DNA of 64,000 bases from Microlunatus sagamiharensis (GCF_900105785.1 NZ_LT629799.1:2914001-2978000), one strand, 5' to 3'. Counted from the stretch's first letter, positions 46,921-56,446 are shown. The notes: generated from the letters alone by a model not told the origin. Numbers and translations: made by a program.

Positions 46921-47940
46921 ATGGTCGCCTCCGTTCCCCAGGTCGTCGTGGTCGGCGGTGGCATCCGGGGCTCGATGTTCGCAGCGACGGTGCAGCAGCA
47001 CCCGGACGCAGCCCTTGTCGCCCTCTGCGACCCCTCCCCCTCGGTGCGGGAGCGGAACGCGGAGACCCTTGGCGTACCCGTCTACGCCGACCTGCACGCC
47101 ATGCTCGCCGCGCACCCCGAGGCCACGGCCGCCATCATCGCCACCCCGGACTTCGCGCACCGGGACGCGGCCGTGGACTGCGCGTCGCGCGGGCTCGACC
47201 TTCTCGTGGAGAAGCCGCTCGCGACCACCAGCGACGACGCCGAAGCCATCAGGGCCGCCGCAGACGCGGCGGGCTCGCGAGTGGTCGTCGGGTTCGAGAA
47301 CCGGTGGAACCAGAAGTTCATCGAGGTCCGCGACCAGCTGTCGCAGGGGACCGCCGGTCGCACGGTGACCCAGGTCGTCAACCTCAACGACACCCGCTGG
47401 GTGCCGACCAGCATGTTGAGCTGGGCCGCGCACAGCTCCCCCGCCTGGTTCCTGATGCCGCACAGCCTGGACCTCACCATGTGGCTGACGGGGACCACAC
47501 CCGTCGAGGTCTTCGCCCGCGGGACACGACGGATCCTGCCCGGGCTCGGGGTCGACACCTGGGACGCCGTCAGTGCGTCGTTCCTGATGTCCGACGGGTC
47601 CACGGTCGTCCTCAACTCGTCGTGGGTCCTGCCCGAGTCGGCGCCCTCGGTCTTCGACTTCCGCTACGAGCTGCAGGCCGAGCACACGGCCTACCACCTG
47701 GACATCTCCTACGACGGCGTCACCCGGTACGACCCGGACGGCGTCAGCTGGCTGCAGTTCGGCGTCCACGAGCGGCACGGCCGCCTGGAGGGGATCCCCA
47801 TCGACATGGCTCGCGACTTCATCGCCGCCCTCAACGGCGAACCGCGCGACCTGCCCGACGCCGCCCACGGCTGCCTCGTCACCGCCGCCATCGAGGGCGT
47901 CCACACCAGCCTCGCCGCAGGACTTCCGCACACCCTCTGA
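46921..47940 (+). CDS. Gfo/Idh/MocA family oxidoreductase
   Basis: 339-aa NAD(P)-dependent sugar dehydrogenase. The N-terminal Rossmann motif is VVVVGGGIRGSMF, the family EKP motif is DLLVEKPLATT, and the C-terminal beta domain begins after FENRWNQKF. Active-site-like His in MPHSLDLTMWL fits the usual catalytic position. It is the first gene of the ABC uptake operon, so it probably oxidises or epimerises the imported sugar (inositol-, hexose- or disaccharide-like). Specificity unknown. Confidence 0.88.
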   Translation: MVASVPQVVVVGGGIRGSMFAATVQQHPDAALVALCDPSPSVRERNAETLGVPVYADLHAMLAAHPEATAAIIATPDFAHRDAAVDCASRGLDLLVEKPLATTSDDAEAIRAAADAAGSRVVVGFENRWNQKFIEVRDQLSQGTAGRTVTQVVNLNDTRWVPTSMLSWAAHSSPAWFLMPHSLDLTMWLTGTTPVEVFARGTRRILPGLGVDTWDAVSASFLMSDGSTVVLNSSWVLPESAPSVFDFRYELQAEHTAYHLDISYDGVTRYDPDGVSWLQFGVHERHGRLEGIPIDMARDFIAALNGEPRDLPDAAHGCLVTAAIEGVHTSLAAGLPHTL

Positions 47941-47966
47941 CCGCCCACCGAACCAAGGACACGCCC

Positions 47967-49304
47967 ATGCCCGGAACCGCCCTCACCCGCCGTCGCCTGC
48001 TCTCGCTGAGCGGGCTCGCCCTCGGCGGCGTCGCCCTCAGCGGCTGCGTCAGCGCCAACGACCCTGCGAGCAGCGGCGCGTCGGGCGGCACGTCGGAGGC
48101 ACCGCTCAAGCCGGGGAGCGCTCCCTCCGGGGAGATCACGATCGTCGACGACAACACGAACAAGCTGTTCCAGTCGTCGACCATCGCGGCCTTCGAGGCC
48201 GCGACCGGCATCAAGGTGAAGTCGTACTCCCAGGGCAACTTCAACGACCTGCACGACCGCTACGCCACCCTGTTCGCCGCCCAGGACAGCAGCGTCGACG
48301 TGGTGATGACCTGGGCGGGCTGGTCGGCAGAGTTCGGCCAGGCGGGCTGGCTGCAGGAGCTGGACACCTCTGCCGTCCCGACCGACCTGATCAAGCCCGC
48401 CCTCGACGCGGTCTCCTGGCAGGGCAAGGTCTACGGGCTGCCGAAGTTCTCGAGCGTGCAGACGATGTTCTGGTCCAAGCCGCTCTTCGAGCAGGCCGGC
48501 GTCGATCCCTCCGCGGCGCCGGCGACCTGGGACGAGTTCGTCAGCACCGCCAAGTCCCTCACCTCCGGCGACCGCTACGGCTACGCGTGCGACATCGGCA
48601 ACGCGGCCGGCGCGTACCAGAACTTCCTCCGGGTGCTGCTGCTGAACGGCGGCGACATGTACGACGCCGACTACAAGCCGATCTTCAACAGCGAGCAGGG
48701 TGTGCAGGCCCTCTCCAACTTCGTCGACCTGCTGCAGGTGCACAAGGTCATGGACCCGTCGTCGCTCCAGATCACCAACGCCTCCGACCTCGGTGACCTC
48801 TTCGCGAAGGGCGGCACGGGGATGGTCTTCAACTGGCCGTTCCAGTACGCCGTCGCCACCGGTTCGGGGTCGAAGCTGGACGCGAGCACGGTCGGGAACG
48901 GCCTCATCCCCGGGATGAGCGTCCGCTCGGCGTCCATCGACGGCTCCGAGGGATTCGCCATCAACAAGTTCAGCAAGAACAAGGAGGCCGCGCTCGCGTG
49001 GCTGCAGTTCGTCGCGACCGAGGGCGTGCAGAAGCAGATCGTGAGCCAGGAGGGTTGGTTCCCGGTCTCGGAGCCCGTGCTGACCGACCCCGCGAGCGTG
49101 AAGGCGCTGCCGGTCCTCACGACCTACCAGGAGTCGACCCAGTACGCGACGAAGCGCTGGGGCACCCCGTGGTCGAGCGAGCTCGACCAGCTGATGTCGG
49201 TCCAGATCATCAACGCGATGAACAAGAAGACGACGCCCAAGGAGGCGCTGGACACGCTGGCCACCCAGACGCAGGCGCTCGTCGACAAGTACCTGAAGCG
49301 CTGA
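47967..49304 (+). CDS. ABC transporter sugar-binding lipoprotein
   Basis: 445-aa extracellular solute-binding protein (family 1). A twin-arginine-like TRRRLLSLSG start and lipobox VALSGC anchor it to the membrane. The mature part has SYSQGNFNDLHDRY, SVDVVMTWAGWSAEFGQAG and GKVYGLPKFSSVQTMFWSK, the layout of disaccharide/oligosaccharide binders. AAGGA lies 8 nt before ATG 47967. It is followed by its two permeases and an ATPase, completing a CUT1-type importer. Confidence 0.92.
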   Translation: MPGTALTRRRLLSLSGLALGGVALSGCVSANDPASSGASGGTSEAPLKPGSAPSGEITIVDDNTNKLFQSSTIAAFEAATGIKVKSYSQGNFNDLHDRYATLFAAQDSSVDVVMTWAGWSAEFGQAGWLQELDTSAVPTDLIKPALDAVSWQGKVYGLPKFSSVQTMFWSKPLFEQAGVDPSAAPATWDEFVSTAKSLTSGDRYGYACDIGNAAGAYQNFLRVLLLNGGDMYDADYKPIFNSEQGVQALSNFVDLLQVHKVMDPSSLQITNASDLGDLFAKGGTGMVFNWPFQYAVATGSGSKLDASTVGNGLIPGMSVRSASIDGSEGFAINKFSKNKEAALAWLQFVATEGVQKQIVSQEGWFPVSEPVLTDPASVKALPVLTTYQESTQYATKRWGTPWSSELDQLMSVQIINAMNKKTTPKEALDTLATQTQALVDKYLKR

Positions 49305-49341
49305 GGTCGGCGATGAGCAGCACCGAGCCCGGGAGGACGTC

Positions 49342-50268
49342 ATGAGCACCGTGAGCAGGGCCGACCTGCGGCGGCGTCGGGACCTGCGTTTCGGCGTGGG
49401 CCTGTCGCTGCCGGCCGTCGCCGTCGTGGTGCTGCTCCTCGGCTACCCGATGGGCTACGCGCTCTACATGTCCGGCTTCTCCTGGAACGACAAGCTCGGG
49501 TCCTACCACCCGTTCGTCGGCCTGGGGAACTACCGCGACCTCCTCGTGGACCCGGCGGTGCACCGGGCCATGGGCCGCACGCTCTACTTCTCCGTGTTCA
49601 CGGTGCTCGGCGGCGTCGCGCTCGCGGTCCTGATCGCGGTGCTGCTCAACGTCGAGTTCCGCGGCCGCACCCTGGTGCGCGTGCTGCTCCTGGTGCCCTG
49701 GGCCGTCCCGCCGGTGGTGAACGGGATCATGTGGAAGCTGATCTTCGACGGGTCGAGCGGGATCATGAACACGATCCTGCTGGGGACCGGCCTGGTCGAC
49801 GAGCGCGTGCAGTGGCTCGCCGACCCGGGCCTGACCATGAACGTGCTCGTCTTCGCCGAGCTGTGGAAGCTGCTGCCGTTCCTCTGCCTGCTGATGCTCG
49901 CCGGTCTGCAGGGGATCCCGACGAACATCTACAAGGCGGCGCGCATCGACGGGGCCAACGGCTGGCAGCGCTTCCGGCGGATCACTCTGCCGAACCTCCG
50001 GGGGCCGATCATGTTCGCTCTGATCGTCCAGTCGATGTGGTCGCTGAAGGTCTTCGACACCATCTACGTCCTCACCGGGGGTTCCGGCGGGCCCGCGGAG
50101 GGCACGACGACGATCAACTTCCTCGCCTACCTCACGACCTTCAGCAACCTCGACCGGGGCTACGGGGCGAGCCTGGCCGTGGCGGCCATGGTCCTCATCG
50201 TCCTCGTCACCCTGATGTGGGTCCTGCTGCTCGGGCGTCGACGCGAGGACCGGGAGGAGGCTCGATGA
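49342..50268 (+). CDS. CUT1 sugar ABC permease (MalF-like)
   Basis: 308-aa inner-membrane permease with six helices. The EAA loop that contacts the ATPase reads NIYKAARIDGANGWQRFRRITLPNLRG in pattern (EAA variant KAARIDGANG). It is the first permease of the ROK-flanked importer. Its stop overlaps the next start by 4 nt (ATGA), so the two permeases are translationally coupled. Confidence 0.92.
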   Translation: MSTVSRADLRRRRDLRFGVGLSLPAVAVVVLLLGYPMGYALYMSGFSWNDKLGSYHPFVGLGNYRDLLVDPAVHRAMGRTLYFSVFTVLGGVALAVLIAVLLNVEFRGRTLVRVLLLVPWAVPPVVNGIMWKLIFDGSSGIMNTILLGTGLVDERVQWLADPGLTMNVLVFAELWKLLPFLCLLMLAGLQGIPTNIYKAARIDGANGWQRFRRITLPNLRGPIMFALIVQSMWSLKVFDTIYVLTGGSGGPAEGTTTINFLAYLTTFSNLDRGYGASLAVAAMVLIVLVTLMWVLLLGRRREDREEAR

Positions 50269-51152
50269 GCGCCACGACCGCCCCGCGCGTCGACACGTCG
50301 GCGGGCAGCCCCAGGCCGCCAGGACCGCGGCCCCGACGGCTCGGCACGGTGGGTCACCGGGTGCTCGTCGCACTCCTGCTCGTGTACCTGCTGGCGCCCT
50401 TCGTCTGGATGCTGGTCTACAGCCTCTACCCGTCCTCGGCCCTCCAGCAGGCCCGGCCCGACCTCGACCCGTCGCTGCTGACGGGCGCCTCGTACGCCCG
50501 CCTGCTCTCCGACACCTCGTTCCTGGTGCCGATGGCCAACTCGGCCGTGGTCGGGATCTCGACCACGATCATCTGCATGGTGCTGGGCTCGGCGTGCGCG
50601 TACGCCTTCGCCCGCTACCGGTTCCGCGGTCGGAGCACGCTGCTCCTCGGGATGCTGACGGTCCAGGCGATCCCCGTGATCGTCCTGGCGGTGCCCCTGT
50701 TCATCCTGCTGCGCGCGTTCGGGCTGTACGACCGGCTCCCCGGGCTGATCGTCACGTACACGGCCTTCATCCTCCCGCTGGTCGTCTGGATGCTCGTCGG
50801 CTTCTTCGACGAGATCCCGCCGAGCCTGGAGCGGGCCGCGCGGATCGACGGGTGCAACCGGCTGCAGATCATGGTCAAGATCGCGTTCCCGCTCGCCGCC
50901 CCCGGTCTGGCCGCGACCGCGATCCTCGCCTTCATCACCAGCTGGAGCGACTTCTTCCTGGCCAAGGTCCTGACGTCGACCTCGGCGTCGACGTTGCCGG
51001 TCAAGACCGCGGCGTTCCAGGGGTTGTTCGCGATGGACTACACGTCGGCGGCGACGGCAGGCGTCATCACGGCGGTGCCGGTGCTCGTGCTCGCCCTCGT
51101 GGCTCAGAAGTGGATCATCCGCGGTCTCGTCGAGGGCGCGGTGAAGGGGTAG
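50265..51152 (+). CDS. CUT1 sugar ABC permease (MalG-like)
   Basis: 295-aa permease partner with a ~30-residue Pro/Arg-rich cytoplasmic N-terminus and six helices. The EAA loop reads LERAARIDGCNRLQIMVKIAFP. ATG 50265 overlaps the previous stop; GGGAGGAGG lies just upstream. The stop is 2 bp before the ATPase start, so all four importer genes form one operon. Confidence 0.92.
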   Translation: MSATTAPRVDTSAGSPRPPGPRPRRLGTVGHRVLVALLLVYLLAPFVWMLVYSLYPSSALQQARPDLDPSLLTGASYARLLSDTSFLVPMANSAVVGISTTIICMVLGSACAYAFARYRFRGRSTLLLGMLTVQAIPVIVLAVPLFILLRAFGLYDRLPGLIVTYTAFILPLVVWMLVGFFDEIPPSLERAARIDGCNRLQIMVKIAFPLAAPGLAATAILAFITSWSDFFLAKVLTSTSASTLPVKTAAFQGLFAMDYTSAATAGVITAVPVLVLALVAQKWIIRGLVEGAVKG

Positions 51153-51154
51153 TC

Positions 51155-52225
51155 ATGGCAGAGATCGAGCTGGTGAACGTGCAGAAGACCTACCCGGGCC
51201 GGAAGGAGGGCCCACCGGCGGTCGACGACCTCAGCTACACGATCGGGGACGGGCAGTTCGTCTCCCTGCTCGGGCCGTCGGGCTGCGGGAAGTCCACCAC
51301 CCTGAACATGATCGCCGGGCTGGAGGACGTGACCTCCGGGGAGATCCTGATCGACGGCCAGCGCGTCGACGACCTCGACGCGGACAAGCGCGACCTCGCC
51401 TTCGTCTTCCAGGACTACGCGCTCTACCCGCACATGAACGTCTACGAGAACATCGCCTTCGGCCTGCGCATGCGCAAGGTGCCCAAGCCCGAGATCGACC
51501 AGCGCGTCCACGACGCCGCACGCCGTCTGGACATCGAGCACGTGCTGCGGGACAAGCCCCGCCGGCTCTCCGGCGGCCAGCGGCAACGGGTCGCGCTCGC
51601 CCGCGCCATCGCGCGCCGCCCGGCGGTCTTCCTCTTCGACGAGCCTCTCTCGAACCTCGACGCCCTGCTCCGGGACCAGACCCGCAGCGAGCTCAAGCTG
51701 CTGCACGCCGAGCTCGGGGCGACGAGCGTCTACGTGACCCACGACCAGGAGGAGGCGATGACGCTCTCGGACCGCATCGTCGTGATGAGCCGGGGCAAGC
51801 TCGAGCAGTACGGGACGCCGTACGAGATCTACCACCGGCCGGCCACGGACTTCGTCGCCTCCTTCGTCGGCAAGCCGCGCATGAACCTCCTCCCCGCACG
51901 GCGTGGCGGCGCCGGGCGGTACGACGTCGCCGGGTCGGGCCTGGGGGTCGAGCTCCCGCTCTCCCAGCCCGAGGTGCGGGTCGGGCTCCGACCGGAGGAG
52001 TGCGCGCTGCGGGACGCGGCGCCGGGCGAGGCCCACGGCACCGTCAAGGTCATCGAACCGCTGGGCAACGCCTCCGACGTCATCGTCGACCTCGGGCAGG
52101 CCCTGTTCACCGTCCGCGTCCCCGGCTTCAGCAGCGTGCGCGTCGGCGACACGGTGCAGGTCGACACCTCGTCCGCCCGCCTGCACGCCTTCGACGTCGC
52201 GACGGGACGTCGGCTGGTGGACTAG
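51155..52225 (+). CDS. sugar ABC transporter ATPase (MsmK/UgpC-like)
   Basis: 356-aa ATPase energising the CUT1 importer. Walker A GPSGCGKSTT, Q-loop VFQDYALYPHM, signature LSGGQRQRVALARA, Walker B VFLFDEPLSNLDA and switch His in YVTHDQEEAM are intact. A C-terminal TOBE/regulatory domain begins near residue 240 (GKPRMNLLPA; VGLRPEEC). Many actinomycetes use one shared MsmK ATPase, so having a dedicated one in the operon is a small distinction. AAGGGG precedes the ATG. Confidence 0.94.
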   Translation: MAEIELVNVQKTYPGRKEGPPAVDDLSYTIGDGQFVSLLGPSGCGKSTTLNMIAGLEDVTSGEILIDGQRVDDLDADKRDLAFVFQDYALYPHMNVYENIAFGLRMRKVPKPEIDQRVHDAARRLDIEHVLRDKPRRLSGGQRQRVALARAIARRPAVFLFDEPLSNLDALLRDQTRSELKLLHAELGATSVYVTHDQEEAMTLSDRIVVMSRGKLEQYGTPYEIYHRPATDFVASFVGKPRMNLLPARRGGAGRYDVAGSGLGVELPLSQPEVRVGLRPEECALRDAAPGEAHGTVKVIEPLGNASDVIVDLGQALFTVRVPGFSSVRVGDTVQVDTSSARLHAFDVATGRRLVD

Positions 52226-52301
52226 CTGGTGGGCTTGCTCGTCCAGGAGCCGTCGAGCCCGTCGGCGCCGGCGCTGGTCCTGCGCAGGCGGCGAAGGAGC
52301 C

Positions 52302-53168
52302 TCAGACCGCGCCCCGGGCGAACGTGTCGCAGGAGGCCGGGTCGCCGGAGGTGAAGCCGGTGGTCAGCCACTTCTGACGGTTCGCCGCCGAGCCGTGGGT
52401 CCAGGACTCCGGGTTCACCTGGCCCTGCATCTTCTTCTGGATCCGGTCGTCGCCGACGGCGGCGGCCGCGTCGAGCGCGTCGTCCAGGTCGGCCTGCGTG
52501 ACCTCGCTGATCGGCGACTGCGGGTCGTTCGTCGCGTGGTTGAACCACACCCCGGCGTAGCAGTCGGCCTGCAGCTCGAGGCGTACGCCCGGCGACGTCG
52601 GCCCGGTCCCGCCCGAGCCCCCCTGGACCCGCGCCAGCGTGCCCTCGAGGTCCTGGACGTGGTGGCCGAACTCGTGGGCGAGCACGTACGCCTCCGCCGC
52701 GTCGCCGCCCTGCGCGCCGAGCCTGGTCGTCAGCTCGTCGAAGAAGCCGAGGTCGAGGTAGACCGCGGTGTCGCCCGAGCAGTAGAAGGGCCCGACCTCG
52801 GAGGTCGCCGTCCCGCAGGCCGTGGAGATCTGCCCGGTGAAGGTGTTGACCTTGATCACCTGGTAGTCCTGCAGCTCCTGGCCCCAGTAGTCCTGGATCG
52901 AGTTCGTGTACGCCACGAAGCGGCAGTTCCGGTCCTTGCCGATGTCGCTGCCGCGCGTGCACTGCGCGAAGGGCGACGCCGGCGCCTGGCTCGACTGGGT
53001 GCCGGGCTCGGCGGACGACCCGAGCACGTCGCCGGGGTTGACCCCGAGCAGCAGGGCGATGATCAGGACGACCACGCCGGCACCGCCGCCGATCGCGACC
53101 TTGCCGCCGCTGCCGCCGCGGCTGCCGACCTGGGACGGGTCGAGGTTCGCGCCCTCGTTGTACTTCAC
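52302..53168 (-). CDS. YpfJ family neutral zinc metallopeptidase
   Basis: 288-aa membrane-anchored peptidase. A Gly-rich N-terminus precedes one helix (VAIGGGAGVVVLIIALLLG, about 24-42); the extracytoplasmic domain has four conserved Cys and the zinc site HEFGH at 165-169, with a third ligand region LELQADCYAGVW. QDYWG and YLDLGFFDEL are family hallmarks. The role is uncertain; homologues are annotated as putative neutral zinc metallopeptidases. The GTG start has CAGACT exactly 6 nt upstream. It is divergent from the nitrilase gene, whose promoter probably uses TAGGGT at 53211. Confidence 0.9.
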   Translation of the reverse strand: MKYNEGANLDPSQVGSRGGSGGKVAIGGGAGVVVLIIALLLGVNPGDVLGSSAEPGTQSSQAPASPFAQCTRGSDIGKDRNCRFVAYTNSIQDYWGQELQDYQVIKVNTFTGQISTACGTATSEVGPFYCSGDTAVYLDLGFFDELTTRLGAQGGDAAEAYVLAHEFGHHVQDLEGTLARVQGGSGGTGPTSPGVRLELQADCYAGVWFNHATNDPQSPISEVTQADLDDALDAAAAVGDDRIQKKMQGQVNPESWTHGSAANRQKWLTTGFTSGDPASCDTFARGAV

Positions 53169-53291
53169 GCGCCCAGTCTGGCGGAACGCGGTGCGCGCAC
53201 CGCGCAGGTCTAGGGTCGTGCCGACGACGACGGCGACAGCGGAGACGACGGCGCCGGGTGCGGGCGACGGGTCGACCAGGGCGGAGGACGG

Positions 53292-54080
53292 GTGACGCTG
53301 ACGATCGCCGGGCTGCAGCACCCCGGCCACCCCGGCGACGTCGAGGCCAACCTCGCGGTGGTCGCCGAGGCCGCCCGTGCCGCGAGGGCCCGCGGGGCCG
53401 ACCTGCTCGTGACGCCGGAGATGTTCGTCACCGGCTACAACATCGGGGACCGGGTCGCCGAGCTCGCCGCCCGGCCCCTCGTCGACGAGGTCGCCCGGAT
53501 CGCCGCGAACGAGGGGATCGCGGTCGTCGCCGGGCTGCCCGAGCGGCTGCCCGACGGGTCCGTCGCCAACACCGCGGTGCTCGTGGATGCCTCCGGCACC
53601 GAGCTCACCCGCTACCGCAAGACGCACCTGTTCTCCGACCTCGACCGCGCCCTGTTCGTCGAGGGCACCGAGCGCAGCCGGGTGGTCGAGCTGCACGGCG
53701 TCCGGCTGGCCCTGCTGATCTGCTACGACGTGGAGTTCCCCGAGCCGGTCCGGGCCGCGGCCCGCGAGGGCGCGCACCTGGTCGTCGTCCCGACCGCGCA
53801 GATGGAGCCCTTCGCCTTCGTCGCCGAGCGGCTGATCGGCGTCCGCGCCTGGGAGAACCAGGTCTACGTCGCGTACGTGAACCGCAGCGGCGCGGAGGGC
53901 GACCTGGCCTACGTCGGGCGCAGCTCGGTCGCGGCCCCCTCCGGCGAGGTCCTCGACGCGCTCGCGCCCGACGATGGCACCGGGCTGGTGCTGGCGAGCA
54001 TCGACCCCGCCGTCGTCGAGGCCGCGCAGCGCGACAACCCCTACCTCGACGACCTGCGCCTCGACCTCTACCCGTCCTGA
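53292..54080 (+). CDS. carbon-nitrogen hydrolase (nitrilase superfamily)
   Basis: 262-aa hydrolase with the Glu43-Lys110-Cys144 triad: LLVTPEMFVTGYN, TRYRKTHLF and LLICYDVEFPE. It is of the amidase/omega-amidase-like branch cleaving C-N bonds of amides; the substrate is unknown. GGAGG precedes the GTG start closely. The stop is 26 bp before an APC amino-acid permease, suggesting uptake plus hydrolysis of an amide-containing amino acid or amine. Confidence 0.88.
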   Translation: MTLTIAGLQHPGHPGDVEANLAVVAEAARAARARGADLLVTPEMFVTGYNIGDRVAELAARPLVDEVARIAANEGIAVVAGLPERLPDGSVANTAVLVDASGTELTRYRKTHLFSDLDRALFVEGTERSRVVELHGVRLALLICYDVEFPEPVRAAAREGAHLVVVPTAQMEPFAFVAERLIGVRAWENQVYVAYVNRSGAEGDLAYVGRSSVAAPSGEVLDALAPDDGTGLVLASIDPAVVEAAQRDNPYLDDLRLDLYPS

Positions 54081-54106
54081 ACCCCGACCCCACGACGAGG
54101 ACCACC

Positions 54107-55573
54107 GTGACCGCACCGACCTCCACCGGCGTCGACGACAGCCCCGCAAAGCCCGCCCGCCTCACCGGCCAGCTCGGCGTCGGCGCCATCGTCTTCATGG
54201 TCATCGCGGCCGCGGCACCGCTCACCGTGATCGGCGGCAACGTGCCGCTGGCCGTCGCCGGCGGCAACGGCGTCGGCGCCCCGGTCGGCTTCCTGCTCGC
54301 GGCCACGGTGCTGCTGGTCTTCGCCGTCGGGTTCGTGACCATGACGCCCCACGTGCGCGAGGCGGGCGCCTTCTTCTCCTACGTGACGACCGGACTGGGG
54401 TCCCGGGCCGGGCTGGGGGCCGCGTTCGTGGCGCTGGTCGCGTACACGGCGGTCCAGGTCGGTGTGTACGGCTACATGGGCTGGGCCGCGAACGACCTGG
54501 TCACCTTCTTCGGCGGCCCGTCGGTGCCGTGGCCGGTCTACTCCTTCCTGACCATGGCCGTCGTGGCCGTGCTCGGCTACCGCCACATCGAGCTGAGCGC
54601 CAAGGTCCTGGGCGTCGCGCTGGTGCTCGAGATCGCCGTCATGGTCGCCCTCGACGTCGCGGTCTTCGCCACGGGCGGGGCGGCCGGCCCGGTGTGGTCG
54701 ACCTTCACGCCGTCGAACGTCCTCAGCCCCGGCCTCGGCGTCGCCGTGCTCTTCGCGCTGACCGGCTTCATCGGCTTCGAGGCGACGGCGGTGTTCCGCG
54801 ACGAGGCCCGTACGCCGGAGCGCACGATCCCACGCGCCACCTACCTCGCCGTGACGATCATCGGCGTCTTCTACGCCCTGTCCTGCTGGGCGCTGGTCAC
54901 CGCGGCGGGCGCCGCCGACGCCGTGCCCGTGGCGCAGCGCACCCTCGACGGCGAGGGCAACATGATGCTCGACACCGCCCGCGCCTACCTCGGCACGGGG
55001 CTGCGCGACGTCATGAACGTCCTGCTGATCACGAGCCTCTTCGCCTGCGTCCTCAGCTTCCACAACGTGCTCGCGCGCTACCAGTTCACGCTGGCGCACA
55101 AGGGCGTGCTGCCCGCCCGCCTCGGCCGGACCAACCCGCGCCACCACGCCCCGTCGACCGCCTCGCTGGTGCAGACCGCGACCGCGGCGGTCGTCCTGCT
55201 GGTCCTCGCGCTGGTGGGGCTCGACCCTCTCGTCGGCGTCTTCGGCTCGATGGCCGGGGTCAGCACGATCGGCATGGTGCTGCTGATGACCGTGACGTCG
55301 GTCGCGGTGGTCGTCTACTTCTCGCGCCACCCGCGGGCCGCCCGCGGCCGCGTGCTGCCGACCCGCGTGGCCCCCGTCGTCGCGATCCTCGGGCTGCTGG
55401 CCTGCGCCTGGCTGGTCGTCTCCAACTTCACGCTCGTGACCGGTGGGAGCGTCGCGGTGAGCACCGTGCTCGCGCTGGTCCCGCCGGCGGCCTTCGTGCT
55501 CGGGCTCGTGCTCGGCGGGCGCTACTCGCTGCTCGAGGACGCCGAGGAGTCCGGGGCCGACGTCGTCGGCTGA
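54107..55573 (+). CDS. APC superfamily amino acid permease
   Basis: 488-aa amino acid/polyamine permease with about 12 helices. The first helix IVFMVIAAAAPLTVIGGNVP and the REAGAFFSYVTTGLG motif are typical of the APC group; TGFIGFEATAVFRDEARTPE in helix 6/7 is the family signature. GTG 54107 follows GACGAGG. It is probably co-transcribed with the nitrilase. The last 52 bp overlap the convergent small membrane gene. Confidence 0.9.
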   Translation: MTAPTSTGVDDSPAKPARLTGQLGVGAIVFMVIAAAAPLTVIGGNVPLAVAGGNGVGAPVGFLLAATVLLVFAVGFVTMTPHVREAGAFFSYVTTGLGSRAGLGAAFVALVAYTAVQVGVYGYMGWAANDLVTFFGGPSVPWPVYSFLTMAVVAVLGYRHIELSAKVLGVALVLEIAVMVALDVAVFATGGAAGPVWSTFTPSNVLSPGLGVAVLFALTGFIGFEATAVFRDEARTPERTIPRATYLAVTIIGVFYALSCWALVTAAGAADAVPVAQRTLDGEGNMMLDTARAYLGTGLRDVMNVLLITSLFACVLSFHNVLARYQFTLAHKGVLPARLGRTNPRHHAPSTASLVQTATAAVVLLVLALVGLDPLVGVFGSMAGVSTIGMVLLMTVTSVAVVVYFSRHPRAARGRVLPTRVAPVVAILGLLACAWLVVSNFTLVTGGSVAVSTVLALVPPAAFVLGLVLGGRYSLLEDAEESGADVVG

Positions 55574-55986
55574 GGACGGGTGCGCCGCAGCCACAGCAGG
55601 CCGAGGACCGGCAGCACCAGCGGCACGAAGCCGTAGCCGCTGCCGTACGCCGACCAGACCGTCGCGCGCGGGAACGCCTCGGGGTCGACCAGGCTCAGGG
55701 TGCCGACGCTGAGGACGCCGACCAGCTCGACGCTGACCGCGACGAGCGCGACGCGGCGCGAGGTCGCCGTGCCGCGGGCCAGGGTCACCGTTGCGACGAT
55801 GTAGACGATCCCGGCGACGAGGCTCAGCACGTACGCGAGCGGCGCCTCCGCGTACTGCGTGACCAGCTGCGTCACCCCGCGGGCCGTGGCGGCGAGGGCG
55901 AAGAGCCCGTAGACCGCGACGAGCGCGCGGCCGGGGCCGGAGCTCGTGCGCGGGGCCGCCGGCTGCGGCTCGCGGGCGGTGCTCAC
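55522..55986 (-). CDS. hypothetical four-helix membrane protein
   Basis: 154-aa protein with four predicted membrane helices (ALVAVYGLFALAATARGV, LAYVLSLVAGIVYIVATVTL, RVALVAVSVELVGVLSVGTL, GFVPLVLPVLGLLWL) and a Ser-rich tail. No family recognised with confidence. GTG 55986 overlaps the stop of the upstream membrane gene (GTGA), so the two are coupled and may form a complex. Its 3' end overlaps the permease gene by 52 bp. Confidence 0.7.
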   Translation of the reverse strand: MSTAREPQPAAPRTSSGPGRALVAVYGLFALAATARGVTQLVTQYAEAPLAYVLSLVAGIVYIVATVTLARGTATSRRVALVAVSVELVGVLSVGTLSLVDPEAFPRATVWSAYGSGYGFVPLVLPVLGLLWLRRTRPQPTTSAPDSSASSSSE

Positions 55987-56342
55987 CGCGCCACCCAGAG
56001 CACGAGCAGGCGGAAGGTCATGGCGGCGACGGCCGCGGCGGCCACCGCGAGCACGACGCCGGAGAAGCGGGTGCGCTCGCTGTTGGCCCATAACCAGGCG
56101 ACCGGCAGCAGCACCACGATCCCGACCAGGTAGCCGATGGTCGTCGCCAGCTCGACCGGCCGGAAGCCGGCGCCGAGACGGACGAGGGCGATGACCGACT
56201 GAACCAGGACGACGACCTCGAGCCCAGCCGCGTACAGCAGCTGGGCCTTGCCCGGCGGCTTGTCGAGCACCGCGGTCACCAGGCCCCAGCCCATGCTGAC
56301 CAGCGCGAGGGCGCACACGCTGTAGGCCAGTGCGGCGATCAC
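55983..56342 (-). CDS. hypothetical four-helix membrane protein
   Basis: 119-aa hydrophobic protein, about four helices (AALAYSVCALALVSMGWGL, LLYAAGLEVVVLVQSVIALV, LATTIGYLVGIVVLLPVAWL, GVVLAVAAAAVAAMTFRLLV). GAGGAG lies 8 nt before GTG 56342. It is the first gene of a two-gene unit with the next membrane protein. No known family; function unknown. Confidence 0.72.
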   Translation of the reverse strand: MIAALAYSVCALALVSMGWGLVTAVLDKPPGKAQLLYAAGLEVVVLVQSVIALVRLGAGFRPVELATTIGYLVGIVVLLPVAWLWANSERTRFSGVVLAVAAAAVAAMTFRLLVLWVAR

Positions 56343-56446
56343 GCGGCTGCTCCTCGAGGCTGGGACGCCTGTCGGGGTGGGGCGGCACGACCAGGCACGA
56401 GGCCCCAGGCTACGGCGTGGCCGGAAGGGCTCGAGGAGTCCGCCAC

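Noticed and set aside
53218-53295. A 25-codon GTG ORF overlapping the nitrilase start
   Set aside because: Its GTG lies 1 nt after the -10 box TAGGGT, so it would not be in the transcript; the overlap with the nitrilase GTG looks accidental.
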